A DNA stretch of 64,000 bases from Pseudisothecium myosuroides (Eukaryota > Streptophyta > Bryopsida > Hypnales > Lembophyllaceae): positions 4,278,001 to 4,342,000 of the forward strand of contig OX637293.1 of the NCBI GenBank assembly GCA_951799445.1, read 5' to 3'. The stretch's first letter is position 1; each line of letters opens with the position of its first letter. The notes beneath the pieces are model-generated. The model worked only from the letters and a program-made list of their open reading frames with translations, was not told where the DNA came from and did not search any database. This document shows positions 1 through 10,713 of this stretch, one piece after another. Made by a program: the position numbers and the translations under genes.

Positions 1-356
1 TGTAAGAAACAACTATTGGTAGTCATTAAAAATTATGCATAACTTATCTTACTATACATATGCATTAATCTTCTAAAGAACAAATTTATTTGATTTAATA
101 TGACATATTTTATTGATCAAATCTAAAAATCATATAACTTCTATGAGGTCAAATTCAACATTGCATGTGTGAATAACACTATCAGTGTTGTTCAAAAGCT
201 AGACTAGGGCTCTGTTTTTTCTTCAAGTGCTGCTAATAACAACCAATTAAAATACTCAAATCTTCAAATTTCAAAATTTCAATGTATTTAGAATTCATAA
301 CATGTACATTTGAAAACTTATAGTTTATAAACTTATTGTAAAATTAAAAATTGTAG
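1..356. other. AT-rich intergenic sequence, no gene seen
   Basis: No convincing reading frame, RNA gene or terminal-repeat structure was found. The composition is strongly AT-rich, as in the other spacers of the window. Confidence 0.5.
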
Positions 357-1604
357 CATTAGAAGAGACTTAAGCCTCCACAAGACTATTTCAGGGTTGT
401 TCCCGTTGTTGGGAACCAGCCCCATGCTGTCACTCTGTCAAAATAAAAGAATAAAAATAAAAACATTAAAAATTTATTTAAAAATTTAAAAAATATTAAA
501 AATTAATTAATTATTTTTTTTTAAATATTAATTAATTATTAATATTTGACGTGGTAGTCTCTCGGCCACGTCAGATTGGTGATTTGGCAGCGTTCCCAAA
601 GTTCCCACAGTCCGGGAACTCACATGGAACTCGTAGTCTTTTAACCCCTAAAGGACCAAACACCATTTTTTGGCAACATAGCGATTTTGGGCAGCTCACT
701 ACGAATGGAAATTTTATTATTTTTCTTTGAAATTTTCACACAAGATGTGCCCGAGGTGTAGCTTCAAGGCCCAACAATTTTCATAACTTTTGACTACATG
801 ATTAAAAAGTTATTGCATGATATGTAATTTTCCACTTTCGGCGGGCAGCCCGGGCAGCTGAAAAAAATTCTTTAAAAATCACTTTTTTGAAAAATTAAAA
901 TTTGAAATTGGTTCTTTAGGTTTATATATACATGGGAAGCTTTGAATCATTCCATTTGGATTAATGAGTCAAAAGTTATGAGGATTCTTAGTTTGAGTGT
1001 AGTTATGGAATCTCTACTCTAAAATAAACTTTGAAGTCCTTTATTTAACTCAATTTTCAATATTTTTGAAAAAAAATAAAAACATTGGGTGTAGATTGTT
1101 TATTACAACATTACGACCATTGGGATTAGCATTTTTCAATTCCATAATGAAATTATTGACAATTTAGTATTTTGAGTCATTCTCTACCTCTTTCTACTTA
1201 CTATTTTTTTCCTATATATTGCACAATTCCAAATGATTTGAAATTTTTTAAGCATGTAGCCAACTTACCTTGAAGAATGAATCCAAAGAGTAACCACCAT
1301 TTTGGACATTTTTTCATACAAATGTGACCTTGTGAAGGGCAGCTGCCCGTTTTTTCGCAGGGACAAAAAAAGGGTTTTTGTCAATTCAAACGCTAATATC
1401 TTGCAATCCACATGGCGGAAAATTCTGAAATTTTTTCCACATCTTCTTAAACTAGTGTAATACAAGATCCTACGGTTACATGTGTTCAAAAATGTTTTTT
1501 TTCTAAAATTTGGTACTTGTATTAGAAATGGCAATTTTGGAGCGGTTTTGGTGAAAACATAGTCAAAAACCTTTAGGGGTTAAAGGCCCAAAAATCCTCT
1601 AATG
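357..1604. mobile_element. CATTAG-family MITE, split by a TTAA element
   Basis: The left end reads CATTAGAAGAGACTTAAGCC and the right end, read inward on the other strand, CATTAGAGGATTTTTGGGCC, so the ends are imperfect terminal inverted repeats. The inner body (about 360-640) carries GGGAACTC and GACGTGG/CCACGTC motifs shared in inverted orientation with the MITE whose ends are at 1957 and 26378, which gives independent support that it is a repeated unit. A second element (645-1579) is inserted near its right end. I found no clear target-site duplication, so the superfamily is open. Confidence 0.6.
645..1579. mobile_element. TTAA-flanked non-autonomous DNA element, copy A
   Basis: Flanked on both sides by TTAA (641-644 and 1580-1583). 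It begins CCCCTAAAGGACC and ends CCTTTAGGGG, giving inverted ends of about 10 bp. Its length is about 935 bp. The interior is AT-rich with no transposase-like frame; the 89-codon ORF at 1265-1534 on the minus strand has no recognisable family. The same interior recurs at 30838-32702. A TTAA duplication with CCC-type ends resembles piggyBac, although Kolobok elements also use TTAA, so the superfamily is inference. Confidence 0.7.
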
Positions 1605-1956
1605 AAACTTGTGTTATGAGTAGTTTTTAACTAGGGCTGTAGCACTACTCTTTGCACTACTAATGACGTCCATTGAAGATTGAAAAGTTTGGAGGTTTGA
1701 TTTTCAACTTGACAAATTTTGGTAGCAAAGGTTCCAAATGTAGTCTTCACACGGATAAAGATGCCCTCACATAAAAGAGTTATTGTCAAGATCGGCCTTA
1801 TGAAATGGCGTGAACCTCCCATCATTGATGCACTTGCACACTTATCATTGAGACAACGTAAACCAAAGAAATGAAAGTTTACAACAATTGAAGCAAGATA
1901 AGCAACTTTTGCTTGATCAAATACTTTACAACAACCAATTATAACTTTGCAAAGAG
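1605..1956. other. Spacer, no gene seen
   Basis: Sequence between two MITEs. A 128-codon minus ORF (1631-2017) crosses into the next MITE, has no recognisable motif and is probably chance. Confidence 0.4.
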
Positions 1957-2851
1957 CATTAGAGGAGATTTGGGCCTCTAAGAGACTGCGAGTTCCTGGA
2001 CTATGGGAACTCTGCAAGAATGCTGAGACGCTGCCAAATCATCGGTCTGACATGGCCAAGCGACTGCCGTGTCAGATTTTTTTTTTTTGAATTTTTTTGA
2101 ATTTTTTTTTAGTATTCTTTTAACATTTTAATAACTTTTTTTTCTTTTTTTTTCTTTTTCAAATTTCCTCGACGAGTATTAATTTTCAGACTAATATTTG
2201 TATACAAGAGTGCAAGTTTTAATAACCCAAAAAAGGGTTAGATTGTAAAATTAAAAAACAATCTTTTTTCAAAATCTAGGATGCGTACATCCTTAATAGA
2301 GAAAAAAGAGCTATTTTATGATGCCTCAAAATTTTAAAAAAAAACACCCTTCCACCCTTACAAAGATCTTTTAAGGAAGAAAGATTATTTTGTTTGGTTT
2401 GGTTGATCTCAAGCTATCACGAGCTAAAAACCAACAAAATGATAACTCAGCTGGAAGATTCAGATTCAAATTAAAAAATTCCAACCTCCCATCCTGCTTA
2501 ATTTCTCATAGGCAATGGGTCTATTTAGCTATTTAATTAGCTATATATACATTTTTCCTTGTGGTTGAGTTTTAGCTTTCATAAGCTAAAATCAACAGTA
2601 AGGAAGTTCTCACAGTAGAAATGAAATCAAACTAGTTGATACGATGGTTTTAATGACGATCAAGCCAGATCATACGTACATATAGCATGGTTAATAACCA
2701 TCTAGACAAGCTTCAAGTAGTTGAACTGGTGTTTTAACTTTGAGGTTACGGTATGCAGACTGGCTCAATGAACGTTAGGTGTGGTGCTTCCATACTAATG
2801 GAGCCCTCAAATGATAATTAAATGATAAAATAAATTACCAAGTATAACAGT

Positions 2852-3115
2852 CTAAGAGACTGTCTGGCCATTGATGTAAGGTCCCTGAATGTCTCTGTTC
2901 ATCAGGTCCAATTTTGCTGATGAAAGCAACTCAATCCCGATTGGCTCCATTGAACTGAGTCTGGTGCATGATTGAAGGCTAGTCGTTCTTTCCAAAGTTA
3001 GTTGTTGGAAGACTTGGAAGCTACTGTTTGAACTACCGGAGAACGAGTGGTTTGGCTTAACTGCTGAGGGAATCTCAAGCGACTGATTAGTGCACATACT
3101 GAGGGTGTTTTGCAA
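2852..3115 (-). CDS. Small conserved antisense ORF in the terminal repeat, unknown
   Basis: An 87-codon minus-strand frame rich in Ser, Gln and Leu. The same ORF is intact in the right terminal repeat at 25353-25616 with only two amino-acid differences (Ala to Thr, Asn to Asp). Intactness in both copies could simply reflect the low divergence of the repeats. No motif, signal peptide or membrane segment is evident. It is antisense to the presumed element transcript. It could be a real small gene or chance. Confidence 0.2.
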   Translation of the reverse strand: MQNTLSMCTNQSLEIPSAVKPNHSFSGSSNSSFQVFQQLTLERTTSLQSCTRLSSMEPIGIELLSSAKLDLMNRDIQGPYINGQTVS

Positions 3116-3131
3116 GTTGTTTTACTGCAAA

Positions 3132-3167
3132 ATGGCATCATCGCAATCTAACAACGTTCCTTCTCAG
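3132..3167 (+). other. Possible first coding exon with splice donor inside the terminal repeat
   Basis: ATG at 3132 opens a 12-codon stretch (MASSQSNNVPSQ) ending CAG at a GT dinucleotide, which fits a plant splice donor. The in-frame reading stops soon afterwards (TGGTTG then TAA). The right repeat has the same arrangement at 25633. It could be the leader exon of the element's Gag ORF, as an initiator in the terminal repeat spliced to the interior. This is inference only. Confidence 0.2.
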
Positions 3168-4032
3168 GTTTCTTTACTTTGGTGGTTGTAAATATATGTG
3201 TTTTATGGTATCTAAGATGTTTTTTGTGTGAAAGCTATAACACGCGCCATGGGTTGAAGACACCTAATGTATCCTCATTGACATTCAATTTGTTGTCATG
3301 TCTTTGGGATGGGTACAGGTGAGGCCCACGACCTTTCAAGAGCATTTTGGATACTTTACAAATATTTTCAACCTCTAGTTGTTTCACTTTTGGTCCATTT
3401 TGCAAACTTTTGACTATGTTTAAGTATTTTGAGTTATATTAAAAAAATCTGGATATAGTTCCAATAAGCTTTCTTGTCATTTGTAGACTTGTGATTGAAG
3501 CCTTGGAAAATATTAAATGGTGTTATGATATGACACACAAGCTAGTCTTACATGATGTGTTGTAAAACATATCGTGATGTTTGTAAAATCTTTTGCCTTG
3601 ATAAAGATAGATTTTATGGAGCCTAGTAACAATAATTATGCAGTGACTTGATGCGTCAAAAGAATGGCTGGAAACTAATGTGATCTGATTATGGTAAAAT
3701 GGAGAATAGACAAAATCTTGTTAAGCAATTTCTTGGATATGAGGAGAGTTAGATAAGTACTTAGTATAGCTGGGATGTGCTAGATATAAGGATTTTTTTT
3801 TCATATGGACAGAACCTAGTAAATGGTTTTGCTCTATATGGATATGGCCATGGAAAGTGCTTTGTCACTAACATCAAACTCCATATTAAACTGGACGTCC
3901 CTACTGCCAATGACAGAAGGGAGAAACATCCACATGAAATGTGGAATGTTTATCGTCCATATTTGAGATGTGCCTGCCATCCTAAGTCTAACACATGCTG
4001 CCTTTATCTGGTAGGACCATGCTTGTTGGTAC

Positions 4033-4602
4033 ATGGTGAACCATCTGGAAAAAATTTTTACTGATGAAAGTTTTCCAACCTTAAAAGCTAAGTTCATTGC
4101 CTTCTTGATCTGGATGCAAAGTGTGGGATACATGGCAATAAGATGCCAAATTGCCTTTGGTTTCTCACGCACTTGGATGTGCAGTGCTGCACTTCAGTTT
4201 GCAGCAAATTTAAATGGTAGGATTCTTGGTGATCTACCGGACCTACCGGGCCCTAGGAAGATTGAGAGGCTGCTTAAACCAGCGGCTTTTTCTATAGCCA
4301 ATCCTGGGACTACCAGTACGCGCCACCAACAAAAAAAGCAGAAGATTAATTTGAATGCTCCTCTGCCAAGCAATCGACAGATTAATTCTGGAGGCTACAA
4401 TGGACGGGGACGTGGAATGCAAGCACAAGGGAGAGGGAATGGTGGTCAAGGGGGTGCCAACCTCCATCAACAATATTCTGCACTTGTACAAAATGTCTCA
4501 CCTTTTCAATATTTCCCCTCCACTCTTAGAATGGAGCACCTTGCAGTATTTGCGAACAGTGATGGAGGTGGAACCAACTCGGCCTCAAATAAATCAAATT
4601 GA
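4033..4602 (+). pseudogene. Gag-like ORF of the retroelement, RGG-rich C-terminus
   Basis: This 189-codon frame begins inside a longer coding region. Residues about 10-80 are hydrophobic and aromatic (segments such as FIAFLIWMQSVGYMAI and FGFSRTWMCSAALQF). Then comes a proline-rich stretch (LPDLPGPRKIERLL) and a basic, Gly/Arg-rich region from about residue 115 (GGYNGRGRGMQAQGRGNGGQ), typical of RNA-binding tails in Gag-type nucleocapsids. No CCHC zinc knuckle is visible. It lies directly upstream of the reverse transcriptase frame and in a different frame, so expression would need frameshifting, splicing or a separate start. The true N-terminus is probably upstream, possibly by splicing from 3132. 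Gag identity is inferred from position and composition. Confidence 0.45.
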
Positions 4603-6607
4603 ACCAGCAGCTCAATCACCATCTTGGAGATGCCGAGTTCTCCTATTCAAAGCAGATTCTTTAGCTTTGCTGATAACTAGCTACTTTATTAAGTATGGAC
4701 CTCTTACTTTTGCTGATTGGATATAGTGGTTGTGCAATAGAGATCCAGAAGATCTTATCCATCGATCAGTTGGGTCGATCTATTCTTTGCAAAAGTAATT
4801 CAAAAAAATCAATTGGATATATAATACTTACGTACCTATGCTGTTCTTTGGAATGGATTCAAATTCACAAATTGTTTGCTGATTGTTTGAGCAAGTTTTG
4901 TTTGGAACACGAGATTCCTTCCCTTGCAGAGATTACATTTGCATGAAAATATCACAATAATATCGCTTTGGCATTCTACAGGCCTATGGAAGTCTTCAAG
5001 AAATTCTCATTTATTCATCTTCTTGACATCAATGACCAGTGTGTATGTCTTAGAGCTAAATTCTTGGCTAAATTTCTGGATGTGCAAACTAGTTTGGAAG
5101 GGGCACGCTATATACCACCACAAGTACATGTGCGCACTGTGGACGTGAACCTGATTTTGAATCGGGAGCTAGAGCAAGCTGTTTCAATGGGATTAAACCA
5201 TATTCCACTAAAATCCACAAAAATCGCAGTATGTGTTGCAACTATCCTTGTCGCATTTTCGCAACTTATCATGATTCTCGATTTGGAAACAAAGGGATTA
5301 CCAATAGCTGTCGCCATAGAGTAGGTGAGATCGTCATACTTGAAACAGCTTAAATTAGCTTCCAAAGCAAATAATGCGGGTCTACGATTCTTAGACCATG
5401 ACTTATTCATGCAACCGCAAGTCAAAGATGAAATTAATTGGATCACATCGAACCTCTACTGTTCAGGACTTGACAAAACCTCGAACAACATATGCTTCAT
5501 ATATATCAAGCATATTTGCTTATTAGCCTTAGATCGACTCTCTAGCCAGGACTTTGTTCCATGCAGAGATGATGCCAGATGGCTGTTTCCCACTAGGGAA
5601 CTTGAGCAGGTGGCAAAATAGATTTTGAAAATAATTTCATAGCTACAAACTTCATACTTGTCGTTACCATATATCATGCCGACCTTTAAACTGCATAAAA
5701 ATAAGTATCGCTAGCTCACAAATGCCTTCCAAATGATTTTCTCGAATCTGGCCCATATATTGACAATTGCTACAATGTTAATACTTGAGCAAGTGAAAGA
5801 TTGGGCAAGTTCCATAGCAGAAGAATATAAAAAATTTCTACGATTCAACACCTCCCTATACTGGTTGGTAAATTCATCGATAGAACTAGCGCTTAATCTA
5901 CCCCAAAAGATTCATGATATCTTTTTGGCGGATATAACCTATTGTTATGAAACAATCCCATTGACTGGCCGGGATAATCTGAGTGATGTTATCGCACGCA
6001 TCATCATCAAAATTGGCTTTAAGTAAGACCGCATAGCTCATCCGCGCTCGAATCCATCTATCTAGATAAGAGTTGATTCTGAAGGCAAAGCTGCTAGAGC
6101 CACTTGGAGTTCCACCTGTCCTGCATACGGGTCATGGTTCTCATTGTCGGAAGCCAAACTGATAGAATTACACCAGTGGCTGATGATTAATTGTTACGTG
6201 GCCCTAGGAGATAGAGTCTAAAAATAAAAACTTGGTATACCTATGGGATTCTTGTGCTCGCCCTTATGGTGTAATATCTACTTGCTACATAACGAAATCT
6301 CATTTATCCAACGTTTAGCTAAACTTGGTCAAGTGGACCTACTCGAAAAATTTCAATTTGCTTTAAGGTTCATCGATAATTTTTGTTGAATTAATGCTAG
6401 CCAACCAATAGAATTCCTAGTGCCAGAACAAGAACAATTGCAAACTAACCCGTATTGGATATATTCTCTTAATGTGCTGGAAATTAAACTAGAGGTATCC
6501 AAATATTCAGATCTGGACCCTGTGAGAGGCATCCACGCTCACTTTATGAATTTGGAGATCAAAGTCTCCAAATTTGATTCATCAAAATACACCACGTGTA
6601 AGTTTGA
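4600..6607 (+). pseudogene. Reverse transcriptase, N-terminal two thirds, truncated by CACTA insertion
   Basis: Codes in one frame to about 4880, then after an apparent frameshift in a second frame that runs from about 4880 to 6607 with amino-acid continuity but stops at 5322, 5619, 5640, 5712, 6024, 6063, 6219, 6225 and 6387. RT-like blocks are seen in order: a PTFKLHKNKYR block near 5680-5711; an ETIPLTG segment near 5953; GIPMGF at 6234-6251 followed by CSPLWCNIYLL (the primer-grip-side block with PMG and SP residues); and FIDN at 6369-6380 where a YIDD-type catalytic box is expected. Several stops sit where a Trp or Gln would fit the family. The frame is cut at 6607 by the CACTA element and resumes at 10138. 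Upstream sequence (4600-5600) is a long N-terminal extension of unknown function. The enzyme is surely inactive. Confidence 0.6.
6605..6607. repeat. Left TSD (TGA) of CACTA element 1
   Basis: TGA precedes CACTAG at 6608 and is repeated at 10135-10137. Joining the flanks with a single TGA restores a Lys-Phe-Asp-Lys-Arg-Arg reading across the site, which fixes both boundaries. Confidence 0.85.
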
Positions 6608-6829
6608 CACTAGAAGAAACCCGTGTTTTCGCAGATAGTCGATTCTGGACAGGCTGACGTCTATGACGGTGTCCAATTTCGTCACCCGGGACGTCAATTT
6701 TTTCGCGTTACGGTTGACACGCAAAAAACATCGAAAATCTGAGATAACATGGCCTGATGTCTGAATGATTTTTTAAGACATTACAGAGAACATGGGCCAA
6801 CGGGGTCTTCAAAGGCCGTCATGTAGCTG

Positions 6830-6970
6830 CCACCTAAGCGCCACGCATGCACGGGCAGCCACGTAGGAAAATTTTCATCCAATTTTGTCCATGACGTGGC
6901 ATCTGAGGTGGCACCGGAAAAAATGACGTGGCATCCAGCAAGGATGACGTGGCATGCCACGTCAACATAG
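6830..6970. promoter_or_regulatory. Left subterminal repeats of CACTA 1 (TGACGTGGCA type)
   Basis: Repeated words around TGACGTGGCA and GCCACGT occur at spacings of 20-40 bp, mirrored at the right end (9655-9755). In the En/Spm system such subterminal arrays bind TNPA. The ACGT core is also the bZIP recognition core. The binding role here is inference. Confidence 0.55.
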
Positions 6971-6999
6971 TTTTCTGTTGTCTACAAATTTTAATATTG

Positions 7000-7150
7000 T
7001 TTTTGGAGACATCAACTTAGACGTCTAGATGTTTTCTGAGACGTCAACTCTGACATCCACACGTTTTTTGAGATGTTAAATTTGACGTCTACATATCTTG
7101 TGACATCAATGTAGACGTCTGCATTTCACTATGAATACCTCTTGCAATGC
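7000..7150. repeat. GACGTC-rich array inside CACTA 1
   Basis: Repeated AGACGTC, GACATC and TGACGTC words every 15-30 bp, often followed by TAGA or TCT. Related words recur densely at 8390-9610. They look like degenerate tandem units rather than coding sequence. Confidence 0.5.
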
Positions 7151-7284
7151 TTAGGATGATTTAGGGGAACATAATGATGTCATGTTAGACGTTTATGTGA
7201 TTGAATGTATTATTTGGCATGATATTAATATGGACAGTCACACGTATCTAGGTATCCTACATGACATTCATGTGCATTTCACAA

Positions 7285-7400
7285 TGTCCAATACAACATG
7301 CCATACACCGTACACCATACACAATACCTCGTACACAGTACACCATACATAATATACAATACACCATACAAAATATGCCATACAAAATACACCATATTTG
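7285..7400. repeat. CATACACC minisatellite
   Basis: Degenerate tandem of about 10-bp units around TACACCATACA and CATACAAAATA. It creates the Tyr/Val/Cys-rich 76-codon minus ORF at 7268-7498, which is therefore a repeat artefact. Confidence 0.6.
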
Positions 7401-8389
7401 TAAACTATATCACATGGCTTTATAAGCCACCTGATGTGAGTATATAGAGGGAAGAAGATAGGCTCTTTATACAAGTAGGGTGGTAGGAGGGAAGACAAAC
7501 CGTATGGGATATGTAAAACACGTGAATTAAATTTCTATGGAGCAACACCCAGACGTCCGGCAGGACGTCCAAAGGCTAAAGTGGGTTGTCTACTTCTATG
7601 TTCCTCCAAAGATTATCAAAGATTTCATAGAAATACTAGGAGACAATGTTGTGTTGGAAGATGAAGCTTAGCACCTGTTGGTCCTATATATTTCAATGCA
7701 CCAATACACAGATGTCCGAGAGGACGTCTGCAAGATACAATGGGTTGTCTGCATGTATGTCTCTCAAGGCGTACTAGTATCTGCCAAATAGTGATGGGGG
7801 AGGTCTCAAAGCATACCAATGTCTTTTAAACATTTAGGGGAGGAGGAAGGCACGGGTTCTCTATGTAGAGCAAGACAGGCATGTCACATTGTTGCCATAT
7901 TTAGAATTGCTTACATAGATTTGATCGTCGATATTTTAAATTGTCCTGAAAATCGCCCTACCTAGGATGTTGTCATTAGAATCATGGCAGGGACAGTGCA
8001 ACTCAGTTTTTATCTCTGGAGACTATAGTGAATACCTTGTTTGAACCTTTCTTCCTCTTCTATATTCATATGCCGTTCTACGTTTATGTGTATTGTCCAA
8101 ATTGACTAAAAGACATCTTCTGCTAAGATTGAAGAAGAGAGTACCAATGATTACCTACGTTTGTGGTATTTGTCGCCGTATATGGCATATAACACAGAAG
8201 CTGTACGTGACGAATGATGATGTTTTGGAAGGCAGGGCATGAGGTCATATCCTAGAAAGGATATGTAATAAGACGCCTCTATTTCTTGCTGAATGTCTTA
8301 ACTCTCAAAAAATGTACTAACACACACAAGATAGAAGGTTACATTCAAATGCAAATATATCCAATCTTGATCCAAGTTGCATCTCTAAA

Positions 8390-9610
8390 AATGTCCTTAG
8401 GTCTCCATAGACGTCTTTGGAGACATTCTGTTGTCTCTAATAATATCTCCAAAATCATCTACATGTTTTGGAGAACATCTCAAAAAATATCCACGAACAT
8501 CATTATAATATATGTTGGTATGATCCTAAATGTCATGGGCTACTTTTTCCAAGACTGCAATCATGTCTGTCATCTTCTTGCATAAATAGTGAAGAGAGAA
8601 ATGTATTGTCTTTTGAAAAAGCAAACAAACATAGTAAGATATACCATCATTAATTTGTGACCTCATAAAAAAGAAAAAAAGACGAAGACCTCAAAGTTGA
8701 AATGTAGCGTCCCTTTGAATACTTGTACTAATTCTAAGGTATAAAATAAAGACCAGTCTTCTCTGCAAGAATTGAAGTTAGATATTCCATTGCCTAGGCA
8801 AACTCATGAAGCAGAATCATTTCTTCAGTCTTGTTTCCATGAGTTTACAATTCATGTTAGTAAAATGTTAAGAAATACGAAATTGTCTACCACTCACTTT
8901 ACAACATCAATTTTGAGTGTTGGAAACAATGTATTTCCTTAATAAGGTTCAAGAAGGTAATGGGATTCCCATATCTATATGAAGTTTGCTAGCAATACAC
9001 ATTGGATTGATCCTATACATTGCAATTGAAAGATGAAAAATTAATACATCACTTGTGCACATGACGCTATAAGAAAACAACATTTGATTTCATTGCTAGA
9101 TTTTGCATCTTGATGTCTTGTCTGATGTCTTCAAATGTCTACAAACATCCAAAATTTTGCGTTGCCTAAGATGTGCCATATACATCAAAAATCCGTGATG
9201 GAAGTTGATCTTATTGAAAGCATGGTTTTTGATCATGTCCTAGATTGTTGGACATCTAAGACGACGCCCTCATTTGCTCGTTGAACTTCCAAAGAATGTA
9301 CTTAAACGCATAAGGTACAAAATCACATTGAAATGCAAATGTATCCCATCTTAGTCGAAGTTGTGTCTTTTGAAACGTCCTCAAGTCTCCATAGATGTCT
9401 CCATAAACATTTTGCCGTCTTTGACTACGTTTCCAAATATATCGTCACGTCTCAGGCAACATTTTGGTAGACATCTTGACAATTCGTACAATGTCTCTAC
9501 GTCTCCATAGATGTCTCCATAAACATTTTACCGTCTCTCCAAATACATCGTCACATCTCAGGCGACGTCTTGGTAGACATCTCAACGTTTCATACGACGT
9601 CTCCATGTTT
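8390..9610. repeat. GACGTCT/GATGTCT-rich interior of CACTA 1
   Basis: Dense repetition of words such as ACGTCTCCATAGATGTCTCC (seen twice near 9385 and 9497) and AGACATCT across more than 1 kb, with no coding frame. It is partly a tandem duplication: the CTCCATAAACATTTT block is present at about 9400 and 9512. Confidence 0.5.
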
Positions 9611-9654
9611 CTATAGACATCTCTGAAATAAGCATAAATACCTACAATGCAACC

Positions 9655-9755
9655 CTCCTATGTTGACATGGCATGCCACGTCAGCATTATTCAATGCCAC
9701 GTCAGTCAATTTCCACGTGGCATGCCACGTCATCTGCCACATCATCAAAAAAAAT
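9655..9755. promoter_or_regulatory. Right subterminal repeats of CACTA 1
   Basis: Words GGCATGCCACGTCA, TGCCACGTCA and CCACGTGGCATGCCACGTCA are packed within 100 bp in inverse orientation to the left-end set. The arrangement matches a transposase-binding subterminal region. The small ORFs called here are artefacts of these repeats. Confidence 0.55.
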
Positions 9756-10137
9756 TCCAAAGACTGCCCCATGACTGCCCGGTCTTCTTTTTTTACCTTG
9801 GACAAATGTTTTATCCAAAATTGCAATAATTTTTGGACAATTACTCGCAGTGAAAATGGGTCAACAAAGCTGACGTGGCTCTCGATGTTTTTGCTGACAA
9901 TCTTGAGGACATCAGCTCGTCATCAAATATGTCATCAAAAACCTTGACGTCAATGGTAACACCAATTTGTTTTTATTGAAATTTGCCGATGTCATGTGAA
10001 ACATCTTTGGAATTCTATCCTAAACCGCAATCTGTCTCTCAGACATCTTGATGTCCCTGCGGACACCGTATGTTTTGCCTTGGACATTGCATGTTTTGAT
10101 CTAACATCAAAAAAAACACGGGTTTCTTCTAGAGTGA

Positions 10138-10376
10138 TAAACGAAGAGCTCTGCCATTTACTTACACCCAGTATATTAAATTCCAATCTAATAGGCCCAT
10201 AAAACAATCATACAACATTGCTATATCACAAAGTGTGTCTATCTTATACTTGTCAAGTTCAGTAGAAGCGGCCAATATGGAGATTCAAACGTTGATCGAA
10301 ACACTGGTTGCTAATGAGTTCTATGAATCACGAATTAGAAAGACTATCACTAGCTTCCTCAACAAGAGCTCATTTC
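10138..10376 (+). pseudogene. Reverse transcriptase, middle fragment between CACTA and copia insertions
   Basis: This 239-bp segment continues the RT frame from 6607. The reading is open with no stops: a KRRALPFTYTQYIKF block, then NRPIKQSYNIAISQSV, then ILYLSSSVEAA, ending in FLNKSSF at the copia target site. It would correspond to the region downstream of the catalytic box (thumb side). The absence of stops here, against nine in the upstream part, is partly chance on a short segment. Confidence 0.6.
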
Positions 10377-10546
10377 TGTTGTTACAATCGTAGATTAGGT
10401 TTTCATCCTACTGGTACATTCATCCAGTCTACCTTAAAATCCAATTAGGTTATCTCTCTCTGTACAAATACCAGAGCTTCTGGCCTCCAATCTCATCTTA
10501 CTAACAATCAATCCTTTGAGTGTGCTTCTCATTGCTTATGTCAATA
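10377..10546 (+). repeat. Copia 5' LTR
   Basis: 170 bp starting TGTTGTTACAATCG and ending TATGTCAATA next to the primer binding site. Very short for an LTR, near the lower range for copia. It aligns gap-free with the 3' LTR. Confidence 0.9.
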
Positions 10547-10558
10547 TGGTATCAGAGT
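10547..10558 (+). promoter_or_regulatory. Copia primer binding site
   Basis: TGGTATCAGAGT immediately follows the LTR. It matches the complement of the 3' end of initiator tRNA-Met (TGGTATCAGAGC in plants) with one difference, and is the usual primer for plant copia elements. Confidence 0.85.
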
Positions 10559-10713
10559 AGGATAGATCTTCCAGTTAAGTCTAGATACTAAGAGATTAAG
10601 TTTTTTTTTTAAACAACAGCATCATGTAGACTCAGAGAATACCTTACCTCGAGAGTAGTCAGCGCCAATATTAGCCATAACTCGTGCCGCCACCCTCCAG
10701 ATCTAGATCAGCG

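Larger units (their letters stand above)
2155..3801 (+). repeat. Left 1.65-kb terminal direct repeat
   Basis: Matches the right copy with only scattered substitutions (about 20 by eye, concentrated in the first 35 bases), ending in both copies at a shared AAGGATTTTTTTTTC. It contains a small hairpin AACCCAAAAAAGGGTT near 2228, a conserved minus-strand ORF (2852-3115) and a possible first coding exon at 3132. The promoter of the retroelement would be expected here by analogy with LTRs. Confidence 0.8.
6608..10134. mobile_element. CACTA (En/Spm-type) DNA transposon 1, non-autonomous
   Basis: Starts CACTAGAAGAAACCCGTGTT and ends with the inverse of CTCTAGAAGAAACCCGTGTT, a terminal inverted repeat of at least 20 bp with one mismatch, flanked by a perfect 3-bp TSD. 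CACTA elements are known for 3-bp TSDs, CACTA termini and clustered subterminal transposase-binding repeats, and all three are seen. No TNPD-like transposase frame exists; ORFs are all under about 100 codons, so the 3.5-kb copy is probably non-autonomous. The interior is dense in GACGTC/GACATC words and contains a CATACACC-type minisatellite. Confidence 0.9.

Noticed and set aside
2228..2243. Intrinsic-terminator-like hairpin AACCCAAAAAAGGGTT
   Set aside because: The sequence is plant-like nuclear DNA; a bacterial terminator makes no sense here and the stem is short.
4355..4726. 123-codon plus ORF overlapping the Gag-like frame as an independent gene
   Set aside because: Its first part is a shadow of the RGG-rich frame; only its end (after about 4600) may belong to the RT polyprotein.
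7000..7150. CRISPR-like array of short repeats
   Set aside because: GACGTC words are short, irregularly spaced and lie within a eukaryotic CACTA transposon.
7268..7498. Tyr/Val/Cys-rich 76-codon minus ORF
   Set aside because: Produced by the CATACACC minisatellite inside CACTA 1.
9611..9947. Overlapping ORFs of 60-95 codons
   Set aside because: They read through the subterminal GCCACGTCA repeats of CACTA 1 on both strands.
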